From CAYZJB01 sp964478735 (GTDB lineage: Bacteria > CLD3 > SB21): a DNA stretch of 64,000 nucleotides. Positions 7,764 through 16,858 of the stretch are shown piece by piece; positions within the stretch are counted from its first letter, which is position 1; each line of letters starts with the position of its first letter. Made by a program: the position numbers and the translations under genes. Under the pieces are notes generated by a model, which had not been told where the DNA came from, made no database searches, and saw only the letters and a list, made by a program, of their open reading frames with translations. The DNA lies in NCBI GenBank assembly GCA_964478735.1, contig CAYZJB010000004.1:1-64000 (forward strand), in the 5' to 3' direction.

Positions 7764-9298
7764 GTACGTTCGCTTCTCCCGAACCTCAGGTCGCTCTCAG
7801 CAAAGCGTTTGTCACTCCGTTCCAGAATGCCATTGCCACGGCACGAACGTGCTATTCCTCCAAAGGGGTCGTTCACGACGATCAGATTACGGAAAAACAC
7901 TTTCCCCTCGCACAGAGCGTGTATCACGCCGGACATCATACGGTGTTTACCCACGCGTATTTTCAGTTCGAATTGAGCAACGTATCGCGCCACTTTATCT
8001 GGAGTTTTCTTCACAGTCATCCGTATTACAATTCCGAGCAGGTCAGTCAGCGCTACGTGGCCATCCAACCGGGAGCATTTGCCGTTCCGGCGTTGACGGG
8101 TGAAGCGCGGGCGGTGTACGAGTCGTGCCTGGAGCAACAGATGGAGGCGTACCGGCGGCTCAACGAACTGCTCAAGCCCGTGACGGAAGACGCGTACTTC
8201 AAGCGTTTTCCGGCCCGCCGCAAGCACCGTGAAAAGTACGACAAAGAAATTCAAAAAAAGTGTCAGGAAATTGCACGATACGCTATTCCCGTATCGGCCT
8301 TTGCGTATCTCTATCACACCATCAGCGGCATCACGCTGCTGCGTTACTACCGTCTGTGCAATCAGTACGATACCCCCGTCGAGCAGCGGCTGGTGGTCAA
8401 AAAAATGGTCGATCAACTGGTGGCCATCGATCCGCTGTACAAAGTCATTCTGGAAGACGAACTGCCGATCGAAAACACCGTCGAACATCAGTTCTTCGAG
8501 CACCACGGCGCGGCGCCGTCGCGCGGATTCATTGAAGAATTTGACGCAAGCCTCGATGGGCGCGTTTCCCGTCTGATCGATTACAAGTCCAACAACGAAG
8601 CGGTTCTCGCCCAAAGCGTCCGGGAGGTCCTTGGCGTCACGAAAACGGCGGTCAGCGACGAAGACGCCATCCGGCTGGCCATGGACCCGTCGCGCAACCG
8701 GTTGTATGGCGAAGCGTTGAACCTGTCGACGCTGAGCAAGGTCAGCCGTGCGATGTTTCATCCGCATTATACTTTCCGGAAACGCCTCAGCCATGCCGCC
8801 GATTCACAGGATCAGCGGCACCGGATGACTCCCGCGTCGCGCCCGATTCTGGCCGCGCATCAAACGGATGAACCGGACTATATTACACCGGCGCTCGTGT
8901 CGGCGGATGCGGCCTGCCGCGCCTTTTATGATGAAGCGATGTCGAAGACATGGGACGCCATTCGGAAACTCCGCCGACTCGGCGTGTCGCCGGAATTTGC
9001 ATCCTATCTGCTGCCCAATGCGGTCGCCGTACGGTTTACCGAGTCGGCCGATCTGCTCAACTTGCATCACAAGATGGCCATGCGGTTGTGCTATCTGGCT
9101 CAGGAAGAGATCTGGCGTGCATCGGTCGACGAGACGCAGCAAATTCAGGCAATCAATCCGATCATCGGACGTTATTTACTTCCGCCGTGCGGCATTCGCC
9201 ACCTCGCCGACATCCGCCCGTATTGTCCCGAGGGCGCACGTTTTTGCGGCGAGCGCGTGTGGACGTTGTCCATGGATCAATATGAAAGAATGATCTGA
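7748..9298 (+). CDS. Two-domain ThyX-like flavin-dependent thymidylate synthase protein
   Basis: 516 aa, about twice a normal ThyX (about 220-250 aa). Two ThyX-like halves are visible. The first has R81-H82 and NSEQVSQRY (ending Y103), then a helical stretch ending AYLYHTISGITLLRYYR. The second has QRHRMTPASRP (from residue 356) and a C-terminal core LLPNAVAVRFTESADL followed by AQEEIWRAS. Canonical ThyX uses RHRxxSxNExSxRY for FAD/dUMP binding; neither half holds the full motif, so the active site may be split or altered. The start is GTG 7748 (16-base overlap with the hydratase gene) or TTG 7760. The stop overlaps the carbonic anhydrase start. Confidence 0.85.
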   Translation: MDQLLSTFASPEPQVALSKAFVTPFQNAIATARTCYSSKGVVHDDQITEKHFPLAQSVYHAGHHTVFTHAYFQFELSNVSRHFIWSFLHSHPYYNSEQVSQRYVAIQPGAFAVPALTGEARAVYESCLEQQMEAYRRLNELLKPVTEDAYFKRFPARRKHREKYDKEIQKKCQEIARYAIPVSAFAYLYHTISGITLLRYYRLCNQYDTPVEQRLVVKKMVDQLVAIDPLYKVILEDELPIENTVEHQFFEHHGAAPSRGFIEEFDASLDGRVSRLIDYKSNNEAVLAQSVREVLGVTKTAVSDEDAIRLAMDPSRNRLYGEALNLSTLSKVSRAMFHPHYTFRKRLSHAADSQDQRHRMTPASRPILAAHQTDEPDYITPALVSADAACRAFYDEAMSKTWDAIRKLRRLGVSPEFASYLLPNAVAVRFTESADLLNLHHKMAMRLCYLAQEEIWRASVDETQQIQAINPIIGRYLLPPCGIRHLADIRPYCPEGARFCGERVWTLSMDQYERMI

Positions 9299-9837
9299 TG
9301 AGCGACCTTCTCCGCGTATCCTCTCCGGCCGACATTCCTCCGCCCTATCGCGATACGCCCATTGGATTGCTGGTTGAATATCATAATCTGGATCGGGCGT
9401 TCGATAAATATTCGTCGGCGCAACTTCTTATTGGAATGTGCATGGACAACCGTAAACATCTTCATATTCCGGATAATTTCAGTTACATCATCCGGGCCGG
9501 CGGGGCCAATCTGCGGTACAGCGAATTCAAAGTCTCTTACGCGATCGCCGTCGGCGGCGTCAAACATATCGCGCTCATCGGACATAACAACTGCGGCATG
9601 GTCAATCTTGCCGCCCGGCGCGAGCTGTTCATTCGCGGACTGGTGGAGAACGGGGGATGGGACGAAACAAAAGCAGAAGAACATTTTCTGACCATGGCCC
9701 CGATGCATGAGATCGGTAACGAACGGGATTTCATATTGTCGGAGTGTAAGCGCCTGCGCGATCGCTATCCGAAAGTTGCCGTTGCCCCGTTGATTTATGA
9801 CGTTGAGGACAATCGACTTTATTTTATTCCGGAATAA
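9298..9837 (+). CDS. Beta-class carbonic anhydrase
   Basis: 179 aa. Beta-carbonic anhydrase zinc-site pattern: C48-x-D50-x-R52 in GMCMDNRKHL and H96-x-x-C99 in LIGHNNCGM. The intervening RAGGANLRYSEF is typical of the family. Expected to interconvert CO2 and bicarbonate, and so could feed acetyl-CoA carboxylase and other carboxylases. Short for the class but with all zinc ligands and the Asp-Arg dyad. The start ATG overlaps the upstream stop (TGATG). Confidence 0.88.
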   Translation: MSDLLRVSSPADIPPPYRDTPIGLLVEYHNLDRAFDKYSSAQLLIGMCMDNRKHLHIPDNFSYIIRAGGANLRYSEFKVSYAIAVGGVKHIALIGHNNCGMVNLAARRELFIRGLVENGGWDETKAEEHFLTMAPMHEIGNERDFILSECKRLRDRYPKVAVAPLIYDVEDNRLYFIPE

Positions 9838-9970
9838 CGGACGCTGTTCCGGGCCATTATCCGCAGTCTCGTGCATCACATTCACGTCAACATTTAATCT
9901 GAAACGGCATGAACGCGAGTATGAAATGGTCTTTGAAGGCGTTCCGTACCAGCCCACCGGGCGTTTTCCG

Positions 9971-9998
9971 TTGCAAACGCAGGCGAATGGTCTATATT
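9971..9998 (+). promoter_or_regulatory. Candidate promoter of purL
   Basis: TTGCAA (9971-9976), a 16-base spacer and TATATT (9993-9998), 42 bases before the purL ATG. The 202-base gap after the carbonic anhydrase gene holds nothing else convincing. Confidence 0.45.
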
Positions 9999-10039
9999 TA
10001 GGCGAATTTTTCATCGCTCATCCGAAAGAATAAGAAACG

Positions 10040-12295
10040 ATGCATCGCGCCCGACAACTCGACGTCAAAGACATTCTCGAACCACAGGTCAGCCTTGGTC
10101 TCGCCAAGGAACACGGCCTTCTCGAAGAAGAATACGAACGCATTCTGGAAATCCTTGGACGCCGGCCGACGTTTACGGAACTCGGTATTTTCAGCGTGAT
10201 GTGGAGCGAACATTGCAGTTATAAAAATTCCATCGCCGTTTTGAAAACGCTCCCCAAGTCAGGCAAACATGTCCTCAAAGGCGCCGGTGAGGAGAATGCC
10301 GGTCTGATCGATATCGGCGACGGTCTGGCGGTTGCGTTCAAAATCGAGAGTCACAACCATCCGTCGGCCATCGAGCCGTATCAGGGCGCGGCGACGGGCG
10401 TCGGCGGAATTTTGCGCGATATTTTCACGATGGGTGCGCGTCCCATTGCAGCGCTCAACTCGCTTCGGTTCGGGCCGTTGACCGACGAACGCGTCCGGTA
10501 TCTTTTTGCAAACGTGGTCAGAGGGATCGGCGATTACGGCAATTGTTTTGGCGTGCCGACCGTTGGAGGAGAAATTTATTTTGAAGACTGTTATTCCGAT
10601 AATCCCCTCGTCAACGCCATGGCGGTCGGGCTGGTGGACCATCGTCACACGGCGAGCGCGATTGCGAAAGGGACGGGAAATCCCGTGCTGATCGTCGGAT
10701 CGTCGACGGGCCGGGACGGCATCCACGGGGCGACGTTCGCTTCCGAAGAAATTTCCGAAGCATCGGAGCACAAACGGCCCAACGTTCAGATCGGCGATCC
10801 GTTTACGGAAAAACTTCTCGTCGAGGCCACGCTGGAAGCGATCCAGAGCGGGTACGTCGTCGGGATTCAGGACATGGGAGCGGCGGGCCTGACGTGCAGC
10901 AGCTCCGAAATGAGTGCCAAGGGCCGCAGCGGAATCGAACTGGAATTGTCGCACGTGCCGACGCGCGAGGACGGCATGACGCCGTACGAGATCATGCTGT
11001 CGGAGAGCCAGGAGCGAATGTTGTTGGTCGTTCAAAAAGGTCACGAACAGGACGTGATGCGCATTTTCGAAAAGTGGGATCTTCATGGTGTCGTTATCGG
11101 GCGCGTGACGGATGACGGCATGCTGCGGGTCAAATACAAGGGCAAAACGTTTGCCGAAATTCCGTCGGAATGCCTTGTCCTTGGCGGAGGCGCACCGGTA
11201 TACCATCGTGAGTCACGGGAACCGGAGTATCTGAAGGAGGTTCGCCGGTTTGACGTTCAACGGTTTTCGGTACCGGCGGATCTGACGCAAACGTTGCGGC
11301 AATTACTCGGGTCGCCCAATATTGCAAGCAAAGAGTGGGCGTACCGGCAGTACGACTGCATGGTCCGGACGAATACCGTAACCCAACCCGGCTCCGACAG
11401 CGCCGTCGTACGGATCAAAGGGACGCAAAAAGCACTCGCCATGAAAGTCGACTGCAACGGGCGATTCGTGTATCTCAATCCCCGCCGAGGCGCCCAGCTC
11501 AATGTTGCGGAAGCCGCCCGCAACGTCGTCTGTTCCGGTGCGTTGCCCGTGGCGATTACGAACTGTTTGAATTTCGGCAATCCGTACAAGCCGGAAATGT
11601 ACTGGCAATTCAAAGAAGCCGTGACGGGAATGGGCGAGGCCTGTGCGGCACTCGACACGCCGGTGACCGGCGGAAACGTCAGCTTCTATAACGAAAGTCC
11701 CGATCATGCCGTCTTCCCGACGCCGACGATCGGCATGCTCGGCCTGATCGAGGACGTCCGGCACGTCACCACGTCGTCGTTCAAAAACGAGGGCGATTGG
11801 ATCTATCTTCTCGGTACCAACCGGGGGGAAATTGGAGGGAGCGAGTATTTAAAAACGATCCACGGAACGATTGCCGGCGACGTTCCGACGCTGGATTTGT
11901 CGGCGGAAAAATCACTTCAGCGATTGACGCTCAAGCTGATTCAAGCCGGAAAAATTCAAAGCGCGCACGATGTATCGGACGGCGGACTCGCCGTCGCGTT
12001 GGCGGAATGTTGTTTGGACCGTCCCGGTCACGGCATTGGATGCCGGATTCATTTGAACGGCGACATTCGTCCCGACCTGTTGCTATTTGGTGAGGACGCA
12101 TCGCGGATCGTTCTCTCCGTCGATCCGAAGGAGGCGCCCGCGGTGGAAACCGAGGCCCGTAACGCCGGTGTGCCGTACATGCACATTGGAACCGTCGGTG
12201 GCGATGCGATGGCGATCAATAACTGGGTGAAACTTTCGATACGGGACATCGAGGACCTGTACCGTCACTCGATCGAGCGGATGATGTCATCGTGA
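10040..12295 (+). CDS. purL: Phosphoribosylformylglycinamidine synthase subunit PurL
   Basis: 751 aa, the size of the small PurL that works with separate PurQ and PurS (neither is in this window). Catalyses the ATP-dependent conversion of FGAR to FGAM in purine synthesis. Family hallmarks: FSVMWSEHCSYKNS near the N-terminus with the active-site His, ESHNHPSAIEPYQGAATGVG for Mg-ATP, DMGAAGLTCSSSEM in the middle and HDVSDGGLAVALAECC in the C-terminal half. The gene stands alone behind its own promoter candidate. Its TGA directly abuts the ferritin stop on the other strand. Confidence 0.97.
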   Translation: MHRARQLDVKDILEPQVSLGLAKEHGLLEEEYERILEILGRRPTFTELGIFSVMWSEHCSYKNSIAVLKTLPKSGKHVLKGAGEENAGLIDIGDGLAVAFKIESHNHPSAIEPYQGAATGVGGILRDIFTMGARPIAALNSLRFGPLTDERVRYLFANVVRGIGDYGNCFGVPTVGGEIYFEDCYSDNPLVNAMAVGLVDHRHTASAIAKGTGNPVLIVGSSTGRDGIHGATFASEEISEASEHKRPNVQIGDPFTEKLLVEATLEAIQSGYVVGIQDMGAAGLTCSSSEMSAKGRSGIELELSHVPTREDGMTPYEIMLSESQERMLLVVQKGHEQDVMRIFEKWDLHGVVIGRVTDDGMLRVKYKGKTFAEIPSECLVLGGGAPVYHRESREPEYLKEVRRFDVQRFSVPADLTQTLRQLLGSPNIASKEWAYRQYDCMVRTNTVTQPGSDSAVVRIKGTQKALAMKVDCNGRFVYLNPRRGAQLNVAEAARNVVCSGALPVAITNCLNFGNPYKPEMYWQFKEAVTGMGEACAALDTPVTGGNVSFYNESPDHAVFPTPTIGMLGLIEDVRHVTTSSFKNEGDWIYLLGTNRGEIGGSEYLKTIHGTIAGDVPTLDLSAEKSLQRLTLKLIQAGKIQSAHDVSDGGLAVALAECCLDRPGHGIGCRIHLNGDIRPDLLLFGEDASRIVLSVDPKEAPAVETEARNAGVPYMHIGTVGGDAMAINNWVKLSIRDIEDLYRHSIERMMSS

Positions 12296-12805
12296 TCAGT
12301 TTGCCGTGACTGGATTGAACGTCTTTGCGGCGAGTTCGGCATTGAGCATCAGCATGCCGTGACCCTCCCCGTTGATCAACCGCATTTTACTGACCAGAAT
12401 CTGGGCCTGCTTTTCTTCTTCCACTTGTTCGTCGACGAACCATTTCAAAAAACTGATGACCGCGTGGTCGCCTTCTTTGATGGCAAGGTTCATGAGCGCG
12501 TCGATACTCTGCGACACATACTGTTCATGTTTTAATGCGGCTTCGAACACGTCCAGAGCGGATTTGAATTCGACTTTGGGGGCATCGATGGCTTTGAGGA
12601 TGACACGGCCGCCGCGATCGCCCGTAAAGCGGAAAAACTTCATGGCGTGGAGATGTTCCTCCTGCGCCTGCACGTGGAAGAAATTGGCGAAACCGTCGAG
12701 ATCGTGATGTTCGAAATAAGCCGCCATCGACAGGTACTGGTATTCTGAAAAAAACTCGCGGTTCATCTGCTCGTTGAGAGCGTCCTGCAACTTCTTACTC
12801 AGCAT
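12296..12805 (-). CDS. ftnA: Non-haem ferritin
   Basis: 169 aa, bacterial ferritin of the FtnA type that oxidises Fe(II) and stores iron in a 24-mer shell. Ferroxidase-centre residues fall at the E. coli positions: Glu17, Glu50, His53, Glu94, Gln127 and Glu130. No haem-ligand Met as in bacterioferritin stands out. The ATG at 12805 has GAGGAGG upstream on the minus strand. The stop codon is the TCA half of a TGATCA shared with purL, so the two convergent genes have no spacer. Confidence 0.95.
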   Translation of the reverse strand: MLSKKLQDALNEQMNREFFSEYQYLSMAAYFEHHDLDGFANFFHVQAQEEHLHAMKFFRFTGDRGGRVILKAIDAPKVEFKSALDVFEAALKHEQYVSQSIDALMNLAIKEGDHAVISFLKWFVDEQVEEEKQAQILVSKMRLINGEGHGMLMLNAELAAKTFNPVTAN

Positions 12806-12862
12806 AGAAGCCTCCTCGCTTTACCAACAAGATACAACCTGGCCGGAAATAAACCAACGCCT

Positions 12863-14134
12863 TTAGGACGCGGCCATCTGGAGTCTGAGCTTGTGGATCC
12901 GCTTGCGGTCGGCCTCAAGGACCGTCAGGCGAACGGGGCCGTAGCTAACGGTCTCGTTTTTTTTCGGCATGCGCCGTAACAACCACATCACGAAACCGCC
13001 GATCGTGTGATATTCGTCGCGGGGAAGGTTGGCGTGGAAGTGCTGGTTGAATTCGTCGATCTCGACCTTGGCATCGACGAGGTAGGAGCCGTCCTCCTGT
13101 TGCCGGATCAACGGCGTCTTGTCGTCGTACTCGTCCTGGATCTCGCCGACGATCTCTTCGACCAGATCTTCCATGGTGACCAGTCCGGCCGTTCCTCCGT
13201 ACTCGTCCACGACGATCGCCATCTGCATGTGTTGGCTCTGAAACTCTTTGATCAGCTCGGAGACTCTTTTGGTTTCCGGAACAAAGTGAGGCATCGTGAT
13301 AAATTCGATTGCGTGCATTTCCTGAATGCTGCGCCGCCAGAAGTTCATGATGTTTTTAATATGAATGATCCCGACGATGGTATCGAGCGAATTTTCATAC
13401 ACGGGAATGCGCGAGAGCTTTTCACGGTCCATCAGGTCCAGGATCTCTTCCATCGGCGTTTCGACGTCTACGCACACCATGTCCACCCGCGGTACCATGA
13501 CTTCTTTGACCATGGTGTCACCCATGGCGATGATGCTGTGGATCATTTTCTTTTCCGACTCTTCAATGGCTCCGTCCTTTTGACCAGCATCGACGACCTC
13601 CTTGATCTCCGCTTCTGTTACGGAGAGCGTGCCGGCCGTGGATCCCCCCAGCGCGGCCACAACCAGACGTGAAATCCATGCAAACATAACACTGAATGGA
13701 CGCAGGATGGTCAGCGCCAGATCGGTCGGCGGTGCGAGAATCATGAATGCTTTTTCCGGGGAATGCTGGGCGATGGTTTTGGGCGCGGCTTCACCGAACA
13801 GGAGCAGCACCAACGTGATACATACGACGGCAATCAGCAGGGCATAACCTTCCTGAAAGCCGGATTCCCGTGCGATATTGATCGTAAGCCGGGTGGCCAG
13901 GACCGTCGCTCCCACGCGCATGACCGTATTTGCAAAATACAGTGCATTGAGTAGGGTCGACCGTTCATTGACCCAGATGTGAAGGAGGCGAAATTGGAAA
14001 CCCTCACGTGCCAGCAGCCGTTTCAAAGTCATTTTACTGAGAGCGTACATGGCGGCTTCGACGCTGGAAAAAAAGCCGGACAAAAAGACAAGAAGGAAAA
14101 AGACAAAAAGTTGTAGAGAGGACCAGTCGTCCAT
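12863..14134 (-). CDS. CNNM/CBS-pair/CorC_HlyC membrane protein (hemolysin C family)
   Basis: 423 aa. The N-terminal DUF21/CNNM transmembrane domain (about 1-180) has FFSSVEAAMYALSK and FGEAAPKTIAQHSPEK. A CBS pair follows, with KEVMVPRVDMVCVD and the VVDEYGGTAGLVTMEDLVEEIVG region, and then a CorC_HlyC C-terminal domain (DEYHTIGGFVMWLL). Relatives are linked to Mg2+ or Co2+ transport and, in Bacteroidota, to gliding protein GldE; the exact role here is not readable. A TTGACT-17-TAGCTT promoter candidate precedes it on the minus strand. It is divergent from the 852-aa gene. Confidence 0.92.
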   Translation of the reverse strand: MDDWSSLQLFVFFLLVFLSGFFSSVEAAMYALSKMTLKRLLAREGFQFRLLHIWVNERSTLLNALYFANTVMRVGATVLATRLTINIARESGFQEGYALLIAVVCITLVLLLFGEAAPKTIAQHSPEKAFMILAPPTDLALTILRPFSVMFAWISRLVVAALGGSTAGTLSVTEAEIKEVVDAGQKDGAIEESEKKMIHSIIAMGDTMVKEVMVPRVDMVCVDVETPMEEILDLMDREKLSRIPVYENSLDTIVGIIHIKNIMNFWRRSIQEMHAIEFITMPHFVPETKRVSELIKEFQSQHMQMAIVVDEYGGTAGLVTMEDLVEEIVGEIQDEYDDKTPLIRQQEDGSYLVDAKVEIDEFNQHFHANLPRDEYHTIGGFVMWLLRRMPKKNETVSYGPVRLTVLEADRKRIHKLRLQMAAS

Positions 14135-14173
14135 TTACGAATTGAAGGGATGTGGGGCATTCATAGGCGAAAA

Positions 14174-14202
14174 AAGCTATCCAAAACGTCATCTAAAGTC
14201 AA
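14174..14202 (-). promoter_or_regulatory. Candidate promoter of the CNNM/CBS gene
   Basis: On the minus strand: TTGACT (complement of 14197-14202), a 17-base spacer and TAGCTT (complement of 14174-14179), 40 bases upstream of the ATG at 14134. Confidence 0.5.
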
Positions 14203-14221
14203 GCCGAGCGCCAATTAAAGC

Positions 14222-14250
14222 TTGATAGCCAAAGCTCAATGTGTTATGTT
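14222..14250 (+). promoter_or_regulatory. Candidate promoter of the 852-aa gene and bamD-nadD-ABC run
   Basis: TTGATA (14222-14227), a 17-base spacer and TATGTT (14245-14250), giving an expected start near 14257, about 43 bases before the TTG start at 14300. It is back to back with the minus-strand promoter of the divergent gene. Confidence 0.5.
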
Positions 14251-14299
14251 GCTTAATTAAGATCATGCAACACAAGAGTTTAACCCAAATCAGGCTATT

Positions 14300-16858
14300 T
14301 TGAGCGTTGCAGAAAAAAAAACCGGCAATCGGCAAGAAGCCCTGGATCGGCTCATGGGGTTGCTGGAAGCGCCGGATTTTCCCGGCAAATTGATGCCGGA
14401 ACATATTTCCCAGTATCGGTCAAAGCTCGGCTTTTTTACCGCGGCCGATCTCGACCATGTGACGGCCAAGATTCAGGAAGAGATCGACAAAAAACGGGAC
14501 GCCAACAAGACTCTCCTCATATCGAAAATCGAGGATATTACCGCTCTGACGAAAATGGAACTCATGCTGGCGGCCCGTGAAGTGCCTCCCAACGTGATCA
14601 ACCTGCTCCTGAGTCTGCTGGTCAACAAATCGAGCAATTTTGCCGTTCCCATTTTTGAAGGCAAGGTCACGGAACTGTTTGAGGAATCGTTGGAAAATAC
14701 GGTATTCAATATCGTTCTGGAAAAAGCGGCGGCCGCATCACAGCAGGAGCAAGGGTCCAAAGGACTGAAGGAACTGTTCGATCGGAAAATCCGTGATACA
14801 GAAACATTACTGCACCTGATCGAGGTCATCGATAGCGTTAAATTGAATTCCCATGCGCAAATGAAGGCCATTTTCACGCTTAACCTTCTGGCCGAAGCAA
14901 TGAAACGCGACGAGACCATGCGCAAGAGCGAATCGATCACGATGAAAGACATGATCAATATCTATCTTTTGTCGAAAATTCAGTTGAAGCTGGCCGCGTT
15001 CGATTATCCCAATGAAACGCTCGAGGGCATTCTGATCAATCGGTTGGGGCAATCCAACAATATTCGTCGACAGTTCCGGATTCTCGACCGGATCATCGAG
15101 GATACGATTTCCGGCGCGCTGAATATCGAACGGGGATCGAAAACCGAAAAGTTAGAATGGCTGCAGTTGATCAATGAACTGGAAGTCGATATTGCACTTG
15201 CTCAATATGAAGAAAAGCTGCAGAAGGACAAATATCCGAAACTCGACAGCGAAGAAAAAAACGCCATACGCCGTACGCTGATGACGGACAATATCGCCGA
15301 CCAGACCATTGCGGCCATTTCGTTTGCCCGCCGTCTGGATAATCCCGACGAATCGCTGCACGAGCCCGGAAAGCTGTCCGAGATTGCGTCGGAGACGCAG
15401 TACCTGACGTCGATGATCTTCAAAGTGAAGGGATTGCAGATCAAAGAAGTGTATGAATTCGTCGAACTGATCGGCGAGTTGGACGTCAAAAACGAAAATG
15501 ACCAGCTCGTGGTGGAGTTTTTCCGGCACGAGCTTCCATATATCGACAAGGCGGTCCTGAAAGAAGACGATCCGGACATCAAAAAGGCGGCGCTGGCGTG
15601 CCGGTACCTCTCGGCCCGGCTCATGGCGCGTTTCGACATTCATCCCAATTACCTTCGGATGGCGACGGACCATATCCGGCTCGATGCTGAAAAGCTTCCC
15701 GTCGAACTTCGGGACAATGAAGACGCGATGGCGGCAAAGGTAACCCTGTACAACGAGATCCGAAAGCGCGTCGGATTTTTCAACAAAGCGGAGCGGGCAT
15801 TCCTGACGATGAACGACGTCGAAGCAGCCATCGACGCGGAAAACATCGCCCTCACGCGTGACGGCGTCTTCCGCATTCTGGAAAAGATCAACGAGATCGA
15901 ATTGAAGCTGGCCGTTGCGGAGTACGTCAAGCGCGGGACGATCACCCGCGGACAGGACGACGGTACGTTTGATGCGGAGACCGTCGAAACCCGAGTCAAA
16001 GCGTTGTTCAAGACTTCCAGTATCGAAGCCATTGAAAAAGAAGCCGTCGAGAAAAATCTGATCCCGGAATCCATTTTAGAAAAGGCGAAAGAAGAAAGGG
16101 AGTTTGACGATACCGTTGTCGATATCCGCAATTATGCAACGTATCTGGTCACACGGCGGCTCGACAAACCGGAGTATCCACGCCATCTGCAGCGCGCGCT
16201 GAATTTGATCGTAGCCCTTATTCAAGATGCCATCGGATGGAGGCATTTTGAAAATTCCCAGTTGCGCGCCAAACAGGAAGTTGTCCCGCTCATCGAAGAG
16301 TACCATAACTTTCTGTCCCGTCTTCTCGATGCGCTGGCCGACGATCACGACCCGGAGCACGAGGAAATCATTTCCAAACTGCGTGACGACGATTTTTTTG
16401 CCGTCACGGACAACAAAGACAGTCTGGAAGCGGGCAAAAAATCGGCGCCGCAAGTCAAAGCGGAGTTTGTCTCGTTGATGAACGACAATCGTTTCCAGCA
16501 ATATATCGCCAAAGCGATGGTCTTCGCCAATCAGTCCAAATCGGAGGAATGGCGCGCGTATCGGGCGGGTCTCGATACGACGCAGGCCCTGCTCAATACA
16601 AACCTGAACAAGACGCTGACGGTGCTGGAAAAAATCATCAATGCCATGCGCAGTGATTCCCAAAACGCGGAAAACTATCGGCCGTATATCCAGACCCTTG
16701 AAGGACGGTACTATGAATCCTTCAAGCGCATGCAAAACGATCTCAACGCATTTTTGAAACCGGCAAGCGTCGTGAAGATCGAATACAATCGGGTAGCCAA
16801 TTCGGAAAAATTCAAAGTCTTTTTAAAACACAGTTACGAGTTAATCAAAGAAATCTGA
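14300..16858 (+). CDS. Large uncharacterised helical protein with a four-copy internal motif
   Basis: 852 aa, not recognised. There is no signal peptide or membrane segment; it is highly charged and apparently almost all alpha-helical. A degenerate 10-residue motif occurs four times: MELMLAAREV (86-95), IQLKLAAFDY (227-236), LEVDIALAQY (294-303) and IELKLAVAEY (533-542). Each is preceded by a hydrophobic heptad ending K or NE (for example ILEKINE), and in most copies a second helix follows. This suggests repeated helical modules of unknown function. It starts at TTG 14300 with only a weak CAGG upstream. The stop overlaps the start of the BamD-like lipoprotein gene (TGATG), so the two are translationally coupled. 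Confidence 0.85.
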   Translation: MSVAEKKTGNRQEALDRLMGLLEAPDFPGKLMPEHISQYRSKLGFFTAADLDHVTAKIQEEIDKKRDANKTLLISKIEDITALTKMELMLAAREVPPNVINLLLSLLVNKSSNFAVPIFEGKVTELFEESLENTVFNIVLEKAAAASQQEQGSKGLKELFDRKIRDTETLLHLIEVIDSVKLNSHAQMKAIFTLNLLAEAMKRDETMRKSESITMKDMINIYLLSKIQLKLAAFDYPNETLEGILINRLGQSNNIRRQFRILDRIIEDTISGALNIERGSKTEKLEWLQLINELEVDIALAQYEEKLQKDKYPKLDSEEKNAIRRTLMTDNIADQTIAAISFARRLDNPDESLHEPGKLSEIASETQYLTSMIFKVKGLQIKEVYEFVELIGELDVKNENDQLVVEFFRHELPYIDKAVLKEDDPDIKKAALACRYLSARLMARFDIHPNYLRMATDHIRLDAEKLPVELRDNEDAMAAKVTLYNEIRKRVGFFNKAERAFLTMNDVEAAIDAENIALTRDGVFRILEKINEIELKLAVAEYVKRGTITRGQDDGTFDAETVETRVKALFKTSSIEAIEKEAVEKNLIPESILEKAKEEREFDDTVVDIRNYATYLVTRRLDKPEYPRHLQRALNLIVALIQDAIGWRHFENSQLRAKQEVVPLIEEYHNFLSRLLDALADDHDPEHEEIISKLRDDDFFAVTDNKDSLEAGKKSAPQVKAEFVSLMNDNRFQQYIAKAMVFANQSKSEEWRAYRAGLDTTQALLNTNLNKTLTVLEKIINAMRSDSQNAENYRPYIQTLEGRYYESFKRMQNDLNAFLKPASVVKIEYNRVANSEKFKVFLKHSYELIKEI

